A stretch of DNA of 64,000 bases from Lacrimispora sphenoides JCM 1415. Lineage in GTDB: Bacteria > Bacillota > Clostridia > Lachnospirales > Lachnospiraceae. Each line of letters begins with the position of its first letter. Within the stretch, counting starts at the first letter, position 1. The notes under the pieces are model-generated. The model had not been told where the DNA came from. It searched no databases and was given only the letters and a program-made list of their open reading frames with translations. Where the stretch lies: assembly GCF_900105615.1 (NCBI RefSeq), contig NZ_LT630003.1, forward strand, positions 3,670,501-3,734,500. Direction: 5' to 3'. Positions 1-8,630 of this stretch are shown here, one piece after another. The translations under genes and the position numbers were made by a program.

Positions 1-1175
1 GTTGCTATATGAAATGGTAAATCCAGTATACTGCTAATATCATTGCTCGAATATCCGATGGATGTCATGAACGGAACCTGGTTTCCGGTGGGGTTAGATG
101 ACGTCGTGCCTGTTAACTGGCTGTACCCTCCACCTCTTTGGTTATAAGCATATCCTAAAGAGGAACTCCACGTCTCAGCTATCCTTTTTCCATACAAGGA
201 TTCTTGTGCCGTAATAGCCATAAACATTAAAACTGATTCATCATACTTTCCTATTCCATATTTCTCAATATAATAGTTAAAGTTCGATACAATATCTTGA
301 TCGGAAATACTGCTAAACTCATTGTTTAAATAATCTAAATGATTTTGTATTTCATTAAGATATGCTGTGGCATTTGAGACAATTCCTTGGAAGTCATTAG
401 CAGTATAACCGGCAAGCTTATTGATATAGGTTTGTCTGTCATATTCAAAATTAAAACTTTTCAATTGAGCCAAAGTAATATAGTTCTTTGAAGAACCGGT
501 TCCTATCAGATTGGAATTTGTTGTCGTCTTATAATCATTTAGTGGATACCCCGAACCCTTAGTTCTATTTACTGTTGGAACCTCTATAACCTCTATTATT
601 CCTCCATAAAGGCATACTAGAAAATCTCCTGTAGTAATGGCATCAACATACTTTCCTACCGACTCATCCCATATCTTCACTTTAGAACTCTTAGTCTTAC
701 TCCAACTTCCATTTAAAATAGGAATACATTTATGCATGATAAACGGTAATCTGGACTTTAGAGTTGGAATCACAATAGGTCTTTCGGGATATCCTTCCGG
801 CGTAGGTCTTTTACATTCTCCAAATGTATGTATGTTCTCATTCGCTTTACAATCAGTGCATATTCCTAAGGGGGAACCAGCCTTTTCCACCCCATGATCA
901 TTCAGGATATCGAATGTAATCATTTTATTCCCTCCGCTGCACCGTAGAATTGATCCTCTTGTTACATATTCATTTTCTTCCTGAAACTGCCCATAAAATG
1001 CATAATGTTTGACCATCAGCTCCATGACTTCTTTTTCATAATCCTCCAGTTTGCCGGCACCTTTCATTTCAATATATTTCTCAATGAGATTTCCCTGAAA
1101 TTTAAACTTAAAATCTCCAATATACGCAGCCTCGCGGGTAACTTTAACTCCAGCCTTTACCGATTCATTTGCCAT
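1..1175 (-). CDS. PAAR-like (DUF4280) protein with C-terminal cell-wall hydrolase-like domain, partial
   Basis: Reading leftwards from an ATG at 1175 (AGGAGG at about 1182-1187) the frame stays open to the window edge, giving at least 391 residues; the C-terminus is missing. Residues about 70-175 look like DUF4280, the PAAR-like fold that tips contractile injection spikes: it opens with YVTRGSILRCSGG, continues with ENIHTFGEC, and ends with KCIPILNGSW and LVCLYGGIIEV. After a linker of about 110 residues come AITAQESLYGKRIAETW and QRGGGYSQLTG, which resemble the catalytic Glu region and the GRGxxQLTG segment of GH19/lysozyme-fold hydrolases. Inference: a spike-tip protein carrying a peptidoglycan or chitin hydrolase. 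No injection-machine gene is in the window. The DUF4280 call is fairly firm; the hydrolase call is moderate because the domain is cut. Confidence 0.72.
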   Translation of the reverse strand, partial: MANESVKAGVKVTREAAYIGDFKFKFQGNLIEKYIEMKGAGKLEDYEKEVMELMVKHYAFYGQFQEENEYVTRGSILRCSGGNKMITFDILNDHGVEKAGSPLGICTDCKANENIHTFGECKRPTPEGYPERPIVIPTLKSRLPFIMHKCIPILNGSWSKTKSSKVKIWDESVGKYVDAITTGDFLVCLYGGIIEVIEVPTVNRTKGSGYPLNDYKTTTNSNLIGTGSSKNYITLAQLKSFNFEYDRQTYINKLAGYTANDFQGIVSNATAYLNEIQNHLDYLNNEFSSISDQDIVSNFNYYIEKYGIGKYDESVLMFMAITAQESLYGKRIAETWSSSLGYAYNQRGGGYSQLTGTTSSNPTGNQVPFMTSIGYSSNDISSILDLPFHIA

Positions 1176-1386
1176 GCTATTACCTCCTTAATCCATCAAA
1201 TTGAAAATTGATATAATGTACCTGTTGCAAGAGAAATGCTTTTTTTATATTTTTATCAGAATATCACGCCATTTCACAATATCCAATATAATAGCTGAAT
1301 TTGGTCACTAACTTTCCAAATTCGGTAGGCATAGCAGCTGTTGGTCAAAAAAAGGCACTGCATCAGCAATGCCCTAAAATCTTGCC

Positions 1387-1491
1387 GGTTCGTAGAAAAC
1401 CATTTTCCGCGTAAGTAAAGGAGGAGAAAAAAGATAGTTTCTTCGTCTTTTTTCGGGGGACATGAAGCGGAAGAATGGTTTTCTACGAACC
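1387..1491. repeat. Long inverted repeat, MITE/REP-like element
   Basis: An 18-base arm at 1387-1404 (GGTTCGTAGAAAACCATT) is repeated as an exact reverse complement at 1474-1491. Inside it sits a second inverted pair, GAAAAAAGA at 1426-1434 and TCTTTTTTC at 1446-1454. The 105-bp unit could fold into one long hairpin. It lacks a T-run expected of a simple terminator, so a dispersed non-coding repeat is more likely. Copy number elsewhere cannot be seen here. Confidence 0.55.
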
Positions 1492-1514
1492 TCAATACAT
1501 TTTGTCTACATTTT

Positions 1515-1549
1515 AAGCAGCCAGGACAATTGTCTTGTCCTGGCTGCTT
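1515..1549 (-). terminator. Hairpin terminator downstream of trxB
   Basis: A perfect 15-bp stem (1515-1529 with 1535-1549) and 5-base loop lies 10 bases past the trxB stop. The T-run is better on the plus strand (CTTTTTCTC), so it may work in both directions. Confidence 0.7.
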
Positions 1550-1559
1550 TTTCTCATAC

Positions 1560-2477
1560 TTAGATTCGAGTCAGATACCGCTCTACACTGGTAATTGCGT
1601 TTGCGCCGTCTGAAACAGCTGTGGAAACCTGCCGAAGCTGTTTGGTGCGCACATCACCGGCTGCAAAGATTCCGGGAACATTGGTTTCACAGTCCTCGCC
1701 GGCCTTTATATAGCCATGATCCATCTCCACCAGGTTGTTAAACGCTTCGCTTTGCGGGTTGATTCCTACTGCGATAAACACTCCGTCTACCGCAAGCTTT
1801 TTCGATTCCTCGGTTTTTGCATTCTTTATGGTCAGGGATTCCACCTGATCACCGCCTTCGATCTCCTCTACCACGGTATCCCAGATGATTTCCACATTTT
1901 TTTGGTTAAATAGCTGGGTCTGCAAAGTCTTTGCCCCCCTCAGCTTATTTCTCCTATGAATTAAGTATACCTTTTTACACATTCTGGCCAGGAAAATGGC
2001 ATCTTCAATGGCAACGTCACCGCCACCCACAACTGCTGCCACCTTATTGCGGAAAAATGCACCGTCACAGGTCGCACAGTAGGAAACTCCCATGCCTGTT
2101 AACTCCTCTTCTCCGATCACGCTTAGCTTCCGGTGCTGGGCTCCGGTAGAGATGATGACTGTCTTTGTCGCATAGGTCCTCTCTTCTCCCACTACGGTAA
2201 ATTTCCCGTCAGACGCTTCGATCCGAAGGACCTCGTCTGTGGAAAACTCTGCTCCCAGCTTCTCTGCGTGTTCCCGGAACTTCATTCCAAGATCAAAGCC
2301 GTTAATTCCAGGCAGCCCCGGGTAATTATCCACTTCATAAGTATTAAGGACCTGGCCGCCGCTTGCCATCTCTTTTTCGATTACTACCATCTTAAGCTCA
2401 GCCCTTTTACCATAAACCGCAGCCGAAAGCCCTGCGGGCCCGGACCCGATGATCACCACATCATAAATCTCATTCAT
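1560..2477 (-). CDS. trxB: Thioredoxin-disulfide reductase
   Basis: This 305-residue flavoprotein passes electrons from NADPH through FAD and a redox-active disulfide to thioredoxin in the cytoplasm. It has the FAD dinucleotide fold GSGPAGLSAAVYGKRA (residues 11-26), the active-site pair CATC (134-137), the NADPH-binding VGGGDVAIEDA (about 150-160) and the closing FAD motif AAGDVR. The length is typical of the bacterial low-molecular-weight class. The start has AGGT 8 bases upstream, and a promoter lies at 2529-2558. It is divergent from the SDR gene at 2668 and appears monocistronic. No thioredoxin gene is adjacent. Confidence 0.95.
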   Translation of the reverse strand: MNEIYDVVIIGSGPAGLSAAVYGKRAELKMVVIEKEMASGGQVLNTYEVDNYPGLPGINGFDLGMKFREHAEKLGAEFSTDEVLRIEASDGKFTVVGEERTYATKTVIISTGAQHRKLSVIGEEELTGMGVSYCATCDGAFFRNKVAAVVGGGDVAIEDAIFLARMCKKVYLIHRRNKLRGAKTLQTQLFNQKNVEIIWDTVVEEIEGGDQVESLTIKNAKTEESKKLAVDGVFIAVGINPQSEAFNNLVEMDHGYIKAGEDCETNVPGIFAAGDVRTKQLRQVSTAVSDGANAITSVERYLTRI

Positions 2478-2528
2478 ATTTATCTACCTGCTTTCTCTAT
2501 TCTATCTGATATTAGGTTTTCTATCTTC

Positions 2529-2558
2529 ATTATATCTCACCAGCCCTTAAGTATGCAA
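2529..2558 (-). promoter_or_regulatory. Sigma-A type promoter of trxB
   Basis: On the minus strand TTGCAT (2553-2558) is followed after 18 bases by TATAAT (2529-2534), 52 bases upstream of the trxB start. Confidence 0.65.
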
Positions 2559-2604
2559 TGCCTGGTCCGTAACAAAATCACAAAAAGCCCTTTTTCCGGC
2601 CACG

Positions 2605-2633
2605 TTGCATTCTTCCTGACAATTTGATAAAAT
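2605..2633 (+). promoter_or_regulatory. Promoter of the SDR gene
   Basis: TTGCAT (2605-2610), a 17-base spacer and TAAAAT (2628-2633) lie 35 bases before the ATG at 2668. It sits back to back with the trxB promoter. Confidence 0.6.
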
Positions 2634-2667
2634 GAAATTATCTTACATCGACAGAAAGGATGATGTT

Positions 2668-3399
2668 ATGGCCAGAAAAACAGTACTCATCACCGGAGCT
2701 TCCCGGGGGATCGGAAAAGCTATTGCTTTTAAATTTGCAAAAAAAGGATACAACGTGGTCATTAACTGCCTCCACAGCGAGGACCGTCTTGCGCAGGTTA
2801 AAAAGGAGCTGGAAGCTTATCAGGTAACTTGTCTTTCCTGCATGGGGGACATGGGAGACATGGACCAGTGCCAGGCTCTCTTTGAACAGGTGCGCAAGCA
2901 GTTTGGCACACTGGATGTCCTCGTTAACAACGCAGGCATCTCCTACATCGGGCTTTTACAGGATATGAGCACAGATGCCTGGGACCGGATTGTCCGCACC
3001 AACTTAACATCAGTATTTAACTGCTGTAAGCTGGCCATTCCCGGAATGGTTGAAAAAAAGCAAGGAAAGATTATTAACATCTCTTCTGTATGGGGAATAT
3101 CAGGTGCCTCCTGCGAAGTCGCTTACTCCGCCACAAAGGGCGGCATCAATGCATTTACAAAGGCTCTGGCTAAGGAGCTGGCTCCAAGCAATATCCAGGT
3201 CAACGCTGTTGCCTGCGGTGCCATTGATACGGAAATGAATCAATTCCTGGAGGAAGATGAATTAATTGATCTCATCGATGGAATACCGTCAGGGCGGCTG
3301 GGAAAAGCAGAGGAGGTAGCCGATCTGGTATACCACCTGGGCTATAAAAATTCTTATCTGACCGGACAGGTCATCGGCCTTGACGGAGGCTGGCTTTAA
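2668..3399 (+). CDS. Short-chain dehydrogenase/reductase, FabG-like or EF-P 5-aminopentanone reductase (YmfI-like)
   Basis: A 243-residue classical SDR. It has the NAD(P)-binding TGASRGIGKA near the N-terminus, the structural NNAG motif, and the catalytic SSVWGISG...YSATK (Ser/Tyr/Lys) segment; the C-terminus LTGQVIGLDGGW is typical of FabG-type enzymes. I chose the ATG at 2668 because AAAGGA lies 7 bases before it; an ATG 12 codons upstream overlaps the -10 region. A lone FabG-like gene outside a fatty-acid cluster could act on 3-oxoacyl-ACP, or, as for B. subtilis YmfI (242 residues), on modified elongation factor P. Sequence alone does not decide between these. Confidence 0.85.
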   Translation: MARKTVLITGASRGIGKAIAFKFAKKGYNVVINCLHSEDRLAQVKKELEAYQVTCLSCMGDMGDMDQCQALFEQVRKQFGTLDVLVNNAGISYIGLLQDMSTDAWDRIVRTNLTSVFNCCKLAIPGMVEKKQGKIINISSVWGISGASCEVAYSATKGGINAFTKALAKELAPSNIQVNAVACGAIDTEMNQFLEEDELIDLIDGIPSGRLGKAEEVADLVYHLGYKNSYLTGQVIGLDGGWL

Positions 3400-3516
3400 T
3401 ATAACATCCCTTAGTAAATCATATGTTGAAAAACCCCTGGTGTATACTGAAACCATGGAGTAGACAGGAATGCACTGACGTAATTGGCTTTTTTTGATTC
3501 ATAAGATAATTTATGA

Positions 3517-3556
3517 AGGAATCCTTATTAGTACCTGGGCACTAATAAGGATTCCT
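3517..3556. terminator. Perfect inverted repeat between convergent genes
   Basis: A 16-bp stem (3517-3532 with 3541-3556) and 8-base loop separates the convergent SDR and RpiR genes. There is no clear T-run on either side, so its role as a two-way terminator is likely but not certain. Confidence 0.5.
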
Positions 3557-3609
3557 TATGTAGATTCATGATACTGCGATTGATTCGATCCTCTCAGTGA
3601 AACGTTTGA

Positions 3610-4446
3610 TTAATATTTATATTCAGATAAAATAACCTCTGGTTTATCGGCATCCGTTTCCTCAATCTTTTTCCAGTTTGTTAACAGCTCCAACAAAGCA
3701 TCAATTAATGCCGTCTCCTTCAGATGGGCATAATTTTTATAATAATCAAAGGATTCCTTTCTTCCGTTTGAGATCAATACATAATCTGCCAATTCCGATA
3801 TGGGCGATTGCCGGTATCCGGTGATGGCCATCATCTTAAGGCCTTTCTCTTTGGCCAATTCCATCCCCTGTATCACTTGTCTGGAACTTCCAGATTGAGA
3901 AATTGCTATAATAATATCTTCTTTATCAGCAAGATTCACATGATTTAAAAAATATTCCGGTGAGATATCATTGGTGCATTTTACACCCAGTCTCCCTAAC
4001 CGGAAGCCCATATAAAGTGCAAGCGGGGTTGTATTTCCTACCGCTAAAATATGAGCCTGTTTACATGACTTTATCAGGTTCACGCAGGACTTCATATCTT
4101 CTTCGTTAATACTTTCTGCTACCGCTGTTAATGAATTCACATACTTTTGGAAAATTTTCATTACTGGATTGGGAGTATTCTGCAGCTCTTCAATTTCTTC
4201 TCCTTCCTCTCTTCCAACATCTTTAGCCAGCATCAAACGAAACTGATAATATCCCTTATACCCCAGATGATGACACATACGCACAACCGTTGCATCACTC
4301 ACTCCGCTAGCCTTTGCCAATTCAGAAACATTTGCATCTACTGCTTCCTGCGGGTGTTCCAGAACATAATCTGCCACTTTCTTCTCTGCCGAGAAAATTT
4401 TTCCATAATTATCCTTGATCACATCTAGTACAGGTTTGTCTAGCAT
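3610..4446 (-). CDS. RpiR family transcriptional regulator (HTH + SIS)
   Basis: A 278-residue regulator with an N-terminal HTH_6 domain (about 1-75; SELAKASGVSDATVVRMCHHLG is the recognition region) and a C-terminal SIS sugar-phosphate-binding domain (about 120-250; ILAVGNTTPLALYMGFRLGRLG and IAISQSGSSRQVIQG). RpiR proteins sense phosphosugars and usually control the adjacent catabolic operon. It lies last in a run of minus-strand genes with the kinase, aldolase and ABC importer, and probably controls them. The second of two adjacent ATGs fits the GGAGGG site better. The ligand is unknown. Confidence 0.9.
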   Translation of the reverse strand: MLDKPVLDVIKDNYGKIFSAEKKVADYVLEHPQEAVDANVSELAKASGVSDATVVRMCHHLGYKGYYQFRLMLAKDVGREEGEEIEELQNTPNPVMKIFQKYVNSLTAVAESINEEDMKSCVNLIKSCKQAHILAVGNTTPLALYMGFRLGRLGVKCTNDISPEYFLNHVNLADKEDIIIAISQSGSSRQVIQGMELAKEKGLKMMAITGYRQSPISELADYVLISNGRKESFDYYKNYAHLKETALIDALLELLTNWKKIEETDADKPEVILSEYKY

Positions 4447-4504
4447 CATGTCCCTCCCTTCTTATCTACTATATTGCCGTAAATTACACCCTTTTTCAAG
4501 CTTT

Positions 4505-5821
4505 TTATTCTAAACACATCTGGACACCTGCAACAAAAGAATCCCCCAATCCAATGGTATACTTTGGTTTGTCAATGTATTTAGACGGAACTAAAATGAC
4601 CTCGCAGGTAAAATGCTCATTTAATATTAATTCCCTGTATCTGATTCCTTTTTCACTTAATGGCAGCTTTATAACTTCTCCGATCTGCTCTTTTGTTCCA
4701 TACCAGCCATTGACCGCTTTTGCAGTCGCCAGTAGGTTGCCAAGCATTAAGCCTTTTTCAATGTCTGCATTCAACGTTTTTCCAAGATACATAGAATAAT
4801 TCTTGGTATGTACAATAACCCCTTTTTTTACAGAATATCTTTCCTTTATATAAGATGCTCCCCTGATACAGGAAAAGATATCATCGGTTACTATGGGAAA
4901 ATCATACATGTTTAGGGTATATTCCAATTCTTCTTCATTTAAGCTCAAAATATCAATGTATGGATAAAGTGTTTCCAGGCACAGCTGCCGAACCTCCTTA
5001 TTATGGTAATGTGCATCTTCAAAATAGATAATCCCATTTTTATTATTTGCTTTATATTTTTTGATATGCTCTTTTACATAAGCCAGCCTTTGTTCTAAAA
5101 TATCTTTATCCTGAATGGCATTAAAGCTTGACAGAACATTGCTTTTAATATCTGCAGCATGAGCTTCTATGTAGGAAAAATAGGAAGCCGAGAAGGGAAG
5201 CATCTCATTTACCGTAATTTTGGTTATGATCAGCCGATTTGATGTTGGAATTGTAATCTTCCGTCTGTTAAGACAGATTATATCACCCTTTTTAAATTGA
5301 ATGATGTAGTGTATTTCCTGCTCCGCTGTCTGCTGGATCTGATCCGTATGAACCATTACTCCTTCTTTGGAGACCGTATAAATATATGGGGAATTTAAAA
5401 TATCACATACTTCTTTCGAATCATCCGTCAAATGGACGATGGAAGGACATCCTACTGCAGCCAAAGCCATGGCCCCCTGGGTTGCAGTTCCGCCCATGCC
5501 CTCTTTTATTGCAAAAGTATCCCTGATAATATGGAAATCTGAAATATCTACTTCTCCGCCGATCCCATGCCTGCAATAAAATACAATAGTTTCTAAGAAT
5601 TCCTCCATGCTGGTTATCTCTTTTGCCGCTTTCATTTTGACCAAATCAGCATTCGGAAGATATCTGTTCAGAAGTTGATTGAATATTTCTATTTGAAAAT
5701 CACACAAAACATCCAGATTACTCGTGTAACCCAGAGCTGTAAAAGCATTGTTTTTAATTCTGGATCCAATCAGCAGCTCCATTTTTTCGTATGTTTCAAT
5801 ATATTTTTCCTCGATCTTCAC
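4505..5821 (-). CDS. Ribokinase-superfamily sugar kinase, ADP-dependent PFK/glucokinase-like
   Basis: A 438-residue protein starting at a GTG (AGGGG 5 bases upstream). The C-terminal GLGDSFVAGVQ holds the GxGD catalytic motif of the ribokinase superfamily. The early ALGYTSNLDVL, GGTATQGAMALAAVGCPS and the central LSLNEEELEYTL resemble the ADP-dependent phosphofructokinase/glucokinase family better than ordinary PfkB enzymes, which are also shorter (about 300-330 residues). Followed by a class II aldolase, it could phosphorylate a sugar phosphate at C1 so the aldolase can cleave it. The phosphate donor and substrate are inference; an atypical PfkB kinase is the alternative. Confidence 0.65.
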   Translation of the reverse strand: MKIEEKYIETYEKMELLIGSRIKNNAFTALGYTSNLDVLCDFQIEIFNQLLNRYLPNADLVKMKAAKEITSMEEFLETIVFYCRHGIGGEVDISDFHIIRDTFAIKEGMGGTATQGAMALAAVGCPSIVHLTDDSKEVCDILNSPYIYTVSKEGVMVHTDQIQQTAEQEIHYIIQFKKGDIICLNRRKITIPTSNRLIITKITVNEMLPFSASYFSYIEAHAADIKSNVLSSFNAIQDKDILEQRLAYVKEHIKKYKANNKNGIIYFEDAHYHNKEVRQLCLETLYPYIDILSLNEEELEYTLNMYDFPIVTDDIFSCIRGASYIKERYSVKKGVIVHTKNYSMYLGKTLNADIEKGLMLGNLLATAKAVNGWYGTKEQIGEVIKLPLSEKGIRYRELILNEHFTCEVILVPSKYIDKPKYTIGLGDSFVAGVQMCLE

Positions 5822-5926
5822 GCTATCCCCTGCCTTCTCCTGCTATCTGTTTTTCTTAAATCAGCTTTGCCCCATAAAATAAAAACTTTATATTTCTATT
5901 TTACAGGGCAATGAAACGATGTCTGA

Positions 5927-6784
5927 TTAATAAAGTGCAGCCTTTCCATTTGCCTTAAAAAGACGGATCTTGTGATACGCCACTTCTTTCATGGCTTTCA
6001 TGCAAGGTGGTTCAATCATATTTGGTTCTCTCAGGCTGTTATCTGACAAAACTTCTCTCATTTTATTATAATAAGCCACTTTGATATCACTGGAAATATT
6101 GATCTTATTTACCCCCAATGTTACTGCTTCCCCAATTTCTTTATCCGGATTATTAGATCCTCCGTGAAGCACTAGCGGAATCGTTACTTTTGACTTGATC
6201 TCTTTTAATAAATCCAGCTTTAATTCCGGTTTCATGCCAGCAGGATATAATCCGTGGCATGTTCCTATTGCAATTGCCAGTGTATCAACACCTGTTTCTT
6301 TTACAAACGTTACAGCATCATCCGGCTTTGTATAAATAATTATCTGATTATCTGTTTCTGTAGAATCGGTTGTACCAATTGTGCCAAGTTCGCCTTCTAC
6401 AGATACATTGGCTGCATGTGCTGCTTCACATATCTTTTTGCATAGAGCAATATTCTCTTCAAAGGGAAGACTTGAACCGTCAATCATAACAGATGTATAT
6501 CCTGCCTGAATCGCTGCCATGACCTGCTCAAAAGAAGCACCGTGATCCAGATGAATGCAAACCGGTATATTTGACTTATAAGCCCTCTGTCTTATTGCGG
6601 AAATGACATCTACCCCAATATGGCTCAGCTCATCCGGATGGATTGAAATAATAACCGGTGCATTTTCTTCTTCTGAAGCCTCCATAATTCCATTTAACAT
6701 CGCATAGGAGCTGATGTTAAATGCAGGTACCGCAAAATTGTTTTCGTTTGCAACCGTTAACAGTTCTTTCATGTTTAACAGCAT
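5927..6784 (-). CDS. Class II fructose/tagatose-bisphosphate aldolase family protein
   Basis: A 285-residue zinc aldolase of the GatY/KbaY/FbaA type. IHLDHG (about 77-82) supplies the catalytic Asp and a zinc His; further metal ligands lie in GTCHGLYP and VLHGGSNNP, and NISSDIK binds phosphate. These enzymes split ketose-1,6-bisphosphates into DHAP and an aldehyde phosphate. The ATG at 6784 has GGAGGA 8 bases upstream; a longer in-frame reading adds 56 unlikely residues that overlap the upstream permease gene. It lies between the kinase and importer genes of a sugar operon, which suggests a dedicated catabolic aldolase rather than the glycolytic one. Confidence 0.88.
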   Translation of the reverse strand: MLLNMKELLTVANENNFAVPAFNISSYAMLNGIMEASEEENAPVIISIHPDELSHIGVDVISAIRQRAYKSNIPVCIHLDHGASFEQVMAAIQAGYTSVMIDGSSLPFEENIALCKKICEAAHAANVSVEGELGTIGTTDSTETDNQIIIYTKPDDAVTFVKETGVDTLAIAIGTCHGLYPAGMKPELKLDLLKEIKSKVTIPLVLHGGSNNPDKEIGEAVTLGVNKINISSDIKVAYYNKMREVLSDNSLREPNMIEPPCMKAMKEVAYHKIRLFKANGKAALY

Positions 6785-6837
6785 CGTTTTTTCCTCCAAT
6801 TTTTTATTAGATTTCCGTTTCCGGATAATCATACGTA

Positions 6838-7674
6838 TTAATTTTTTACAGCTCCCGCTGTCATTCCGGCAATAAAGTACCGCTGGAAAAACAAAAACAG
6901 GATCAATACAGGTAAGGAGCCTAATACACTCATTGACATCATTTGATTCCACTCATATGCATGCTGCCCCATCAGCAGGCTAATGCCCACCGGTACGGTA
7001 CGCATTTCATTTGTTTTCGTTAATGCCAATGCAAACAAATATTCATTCCAGGCCTGCATGAATGTATACATTCCCACCGAAACCAGGCCAGGTATTGATA
7101 CAGGAACCAGTACTGTCCAAAGAGCCATAAACCTTGAACCGCCGTCAATCATTACAGCTTCATCCAAATCTTTCGGAAGAGTATTCATATATCCGGTGAT
7201 CATCAAAATCGCATAGGGCAATGTAAACAGCATATACGTCAGTATCAATGCACCAAATGTATTGTATAATTTCAGGCTGACAATCAGGCTTAAATATGGA
7301 ATCAAAAGGGTGATCGGGGGTACTGCCTGCACACTGACAATGACTGTATTAATAACACCTTTTCCTGGAAAATCAAAACGGCTGAAACTGTAAGATGCAA
7401 GTATTCCAATGATCAATGTAAAAATCACTACAATTAATGCAATGCAGTAACTATTGATAAAGAATCTGACTTTTTCAGGATTATGAAAGATTGAAATATA
7501 GGCGTTCAAGCTAAAACTCTCTGATATCCATGTTGGCGGCCAAGCAAAGATTTCCGCATTAGGCTTAAATGAACTCAGCAGCATCCACAATATAGGGAAT
7601 CCGGAAAAGAATGCTCCGGTTATCAGAAGGATCATAATTAGTGTTTTTATGTACCACTTTTTCTTTCCTACCAT
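6838..7674 (-). CDS. Carbohydrate ABC transporter permease, MalG-type
   Basis: A 278-residue integral membrane protein with six predicted transmembrane segments, the first at about residues 10-32. The EAA loop that docks the ATPase reads DLDEAVMIDGGSRFMALWTV, and the ending IAGMTAGAVKN is typical of MalG-type inner permeases. It starts at 7674 behind GAGGG, two bases after the stop of the partner permease, so the two are translationally linked. The import ATPase is not in the operon; a shared MsmK-like ATPase elsewhere is likely. Substrate unknown. Confidence 0.9.
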   Translation of the reverse strand: MVGKKKWYIKTLIMILLITGAFFSGFPILWMLLSSFKPNAEIFAWPPTWISESFSLNAYISIFHNPEKVRFFINSYCIALIVVIFTLIIGILASYSFSRFDFPGKGVINTVIVSVQAVPPITLLIPYLSLIVSLKLYNTFGALILTYMLFTLPYAILMITGYMNTLPKDLDEAVMIDGGSRFMALWTVLVPVSIPGLVSVGMYTFMQAWNEYLFALALTKTNEMRTVPVGISLLMGQHAYEWNQMMSMSVLGSLPVLILFLFFQRYFIAGMTAGAVKN

Positions 7675-7676
7675 AA

Positions 7677-8612
7677 TCAATCCCTCTCTCTCTGATGCCG
7701 CACATAAAAGACAGCTATGACAGAACATACAACCAGTAAGATCACTGCTGATGCAGAAGCCTGGGAATATTGATATTTACTAAATCCCCTTTTATAAATA
7801 AAAGTACTTATCATCTCTGTCGCATTAATTGGTCCCCCGCCTGTGGTCATCCAAATCAGGGCGAATTGCTGTATCGTCCACACAAAATCCAACATTAACA
7901 AGCTAATAATAATAGGTTTTAATTGAGGGATTGTAATGCGGAAATATTGTTGTACTGCATTTGCACCGTCAATTGCCGATGCTTCATAAAGATCTGTGGG
8001 GATCCCCTGAAGTCCTGCCAGGATACTGACCATATAAAATGGATAGCCTGCCCATATGTTTATCAAGGTTACTGAGAACAGGGCGAAATTCCGGGAACCA
8101 AGCCATTCGATCTGTGACGACGTAAGATTTGCAATTTGTAACAGGTAGTTGATAATCCCATTGGGATTCATCATCATTTTCCATAATATTGCGATAACCG
8201 ATGCTGTAAACATCCAGGGCAGTACGTAAATCACTCTGAAAAATGCTTTCATATTAATTCCTATATAACTTGTATTGAGGAGTATGGCAAACAGCATTCC
8301 TAAAAGCATGTGCATCACTACACTGGCACCAACAAAAAACAATGTGTTTTTGACTGCAACAAAAAATGTTTTGTCTGATAATATCATGACGTAATTCTTT
8401 AAACCAACGAACACAGGATCCTTTATGATAATAACATTGTCAAAAAAAGAATATCGGACCACCATACAGATCGGGATAATCAACAATAAAAGCATAAGCA
8501 CAATTGTTGGCAGGAGATATAAGTATGGTTCACATTTCTTTTTCATGGTCTGTGACATCTTACCGCTGCTTTTCTTTTTTATCATTTCTCTTACCTTAGC
8601 CAACTCACCCAT
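7677..8612 (-). CDS. Carbohydrate ABC transporter permease, MalF/UgpA-type
   Basis: This is the second importer permease, 311 residues with six membrane segments (first at about 34-56, YLYLLPTIVLMLLLLIIP) and the EAA loop DLYEASAIDGANAVQQYFRI. The start is uncertain: the ATG at 8612 has AAGGAGG just upstream, a GTG at 8639 lies inside a hairpin, and ATGs at 8585 and 8558 are possible. Its partner follows after 2 bases. A hairpin (8631-8657) separates it from the binding-protein gene. Confidence 0.88.
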   Translation of the reverse strand: MGELAKVREMIKKKSSGKMSQTMKKKCEPYLYLLPTIVLMLLLLIIPICMVVRYSFFDNVIIIKDPVFVGLKNYVMILSDKTFFVAVKNTLFFVGASVVMHMLLGMLFAILLNTSYIGINMKAFFRVIYVLPWMFTASVIAILWKMMMNPNGIINYLLQIANLTSSQIEWLGSRNFALFSVTLINIWAGYPFYMVSILAGLQGIPTDLYEASAIDGANAVQQYFRITIPQLKPIIISLLMLDFVWTIQQFALIWMTTGGGPINATEMISTFIYKRGFSKYQYSQASASAVILLVVCSVIAVFYVRHQRERD

Positions 8613-8630
8613 CCCCTCCTTCTTAATATC

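Larger units (their letters stand above)
1176..1559. other. Intergenic region with palindromic element
   Basis: These 384 bases hold no gene I can support. They contain the leader of the DUF4280 gene, a long palindromic element (1387-1491) and a GC-rich hairpin beside trxB (1515-1549). A 73-codon frame on the minus strand (1274-1495) runs through the palindrome, has no ribosome site and is probably fortuitous. Confidence 0.6.

Noticed and set aside
1274..1495. 73-codon reading frame on the minus strand between the DUF4280 and trxB genes
   Set aside because: It runs through the long palindrome, has no ribosome site, and its protein shows no domain pattern. Probably a by-product of the repeat.
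1931..2627. Long plus-strand frames opposite trxB and across its promoter
   Set aside because: They lie antisense to a firm gene, lack ribosome sites and have atypical composition.
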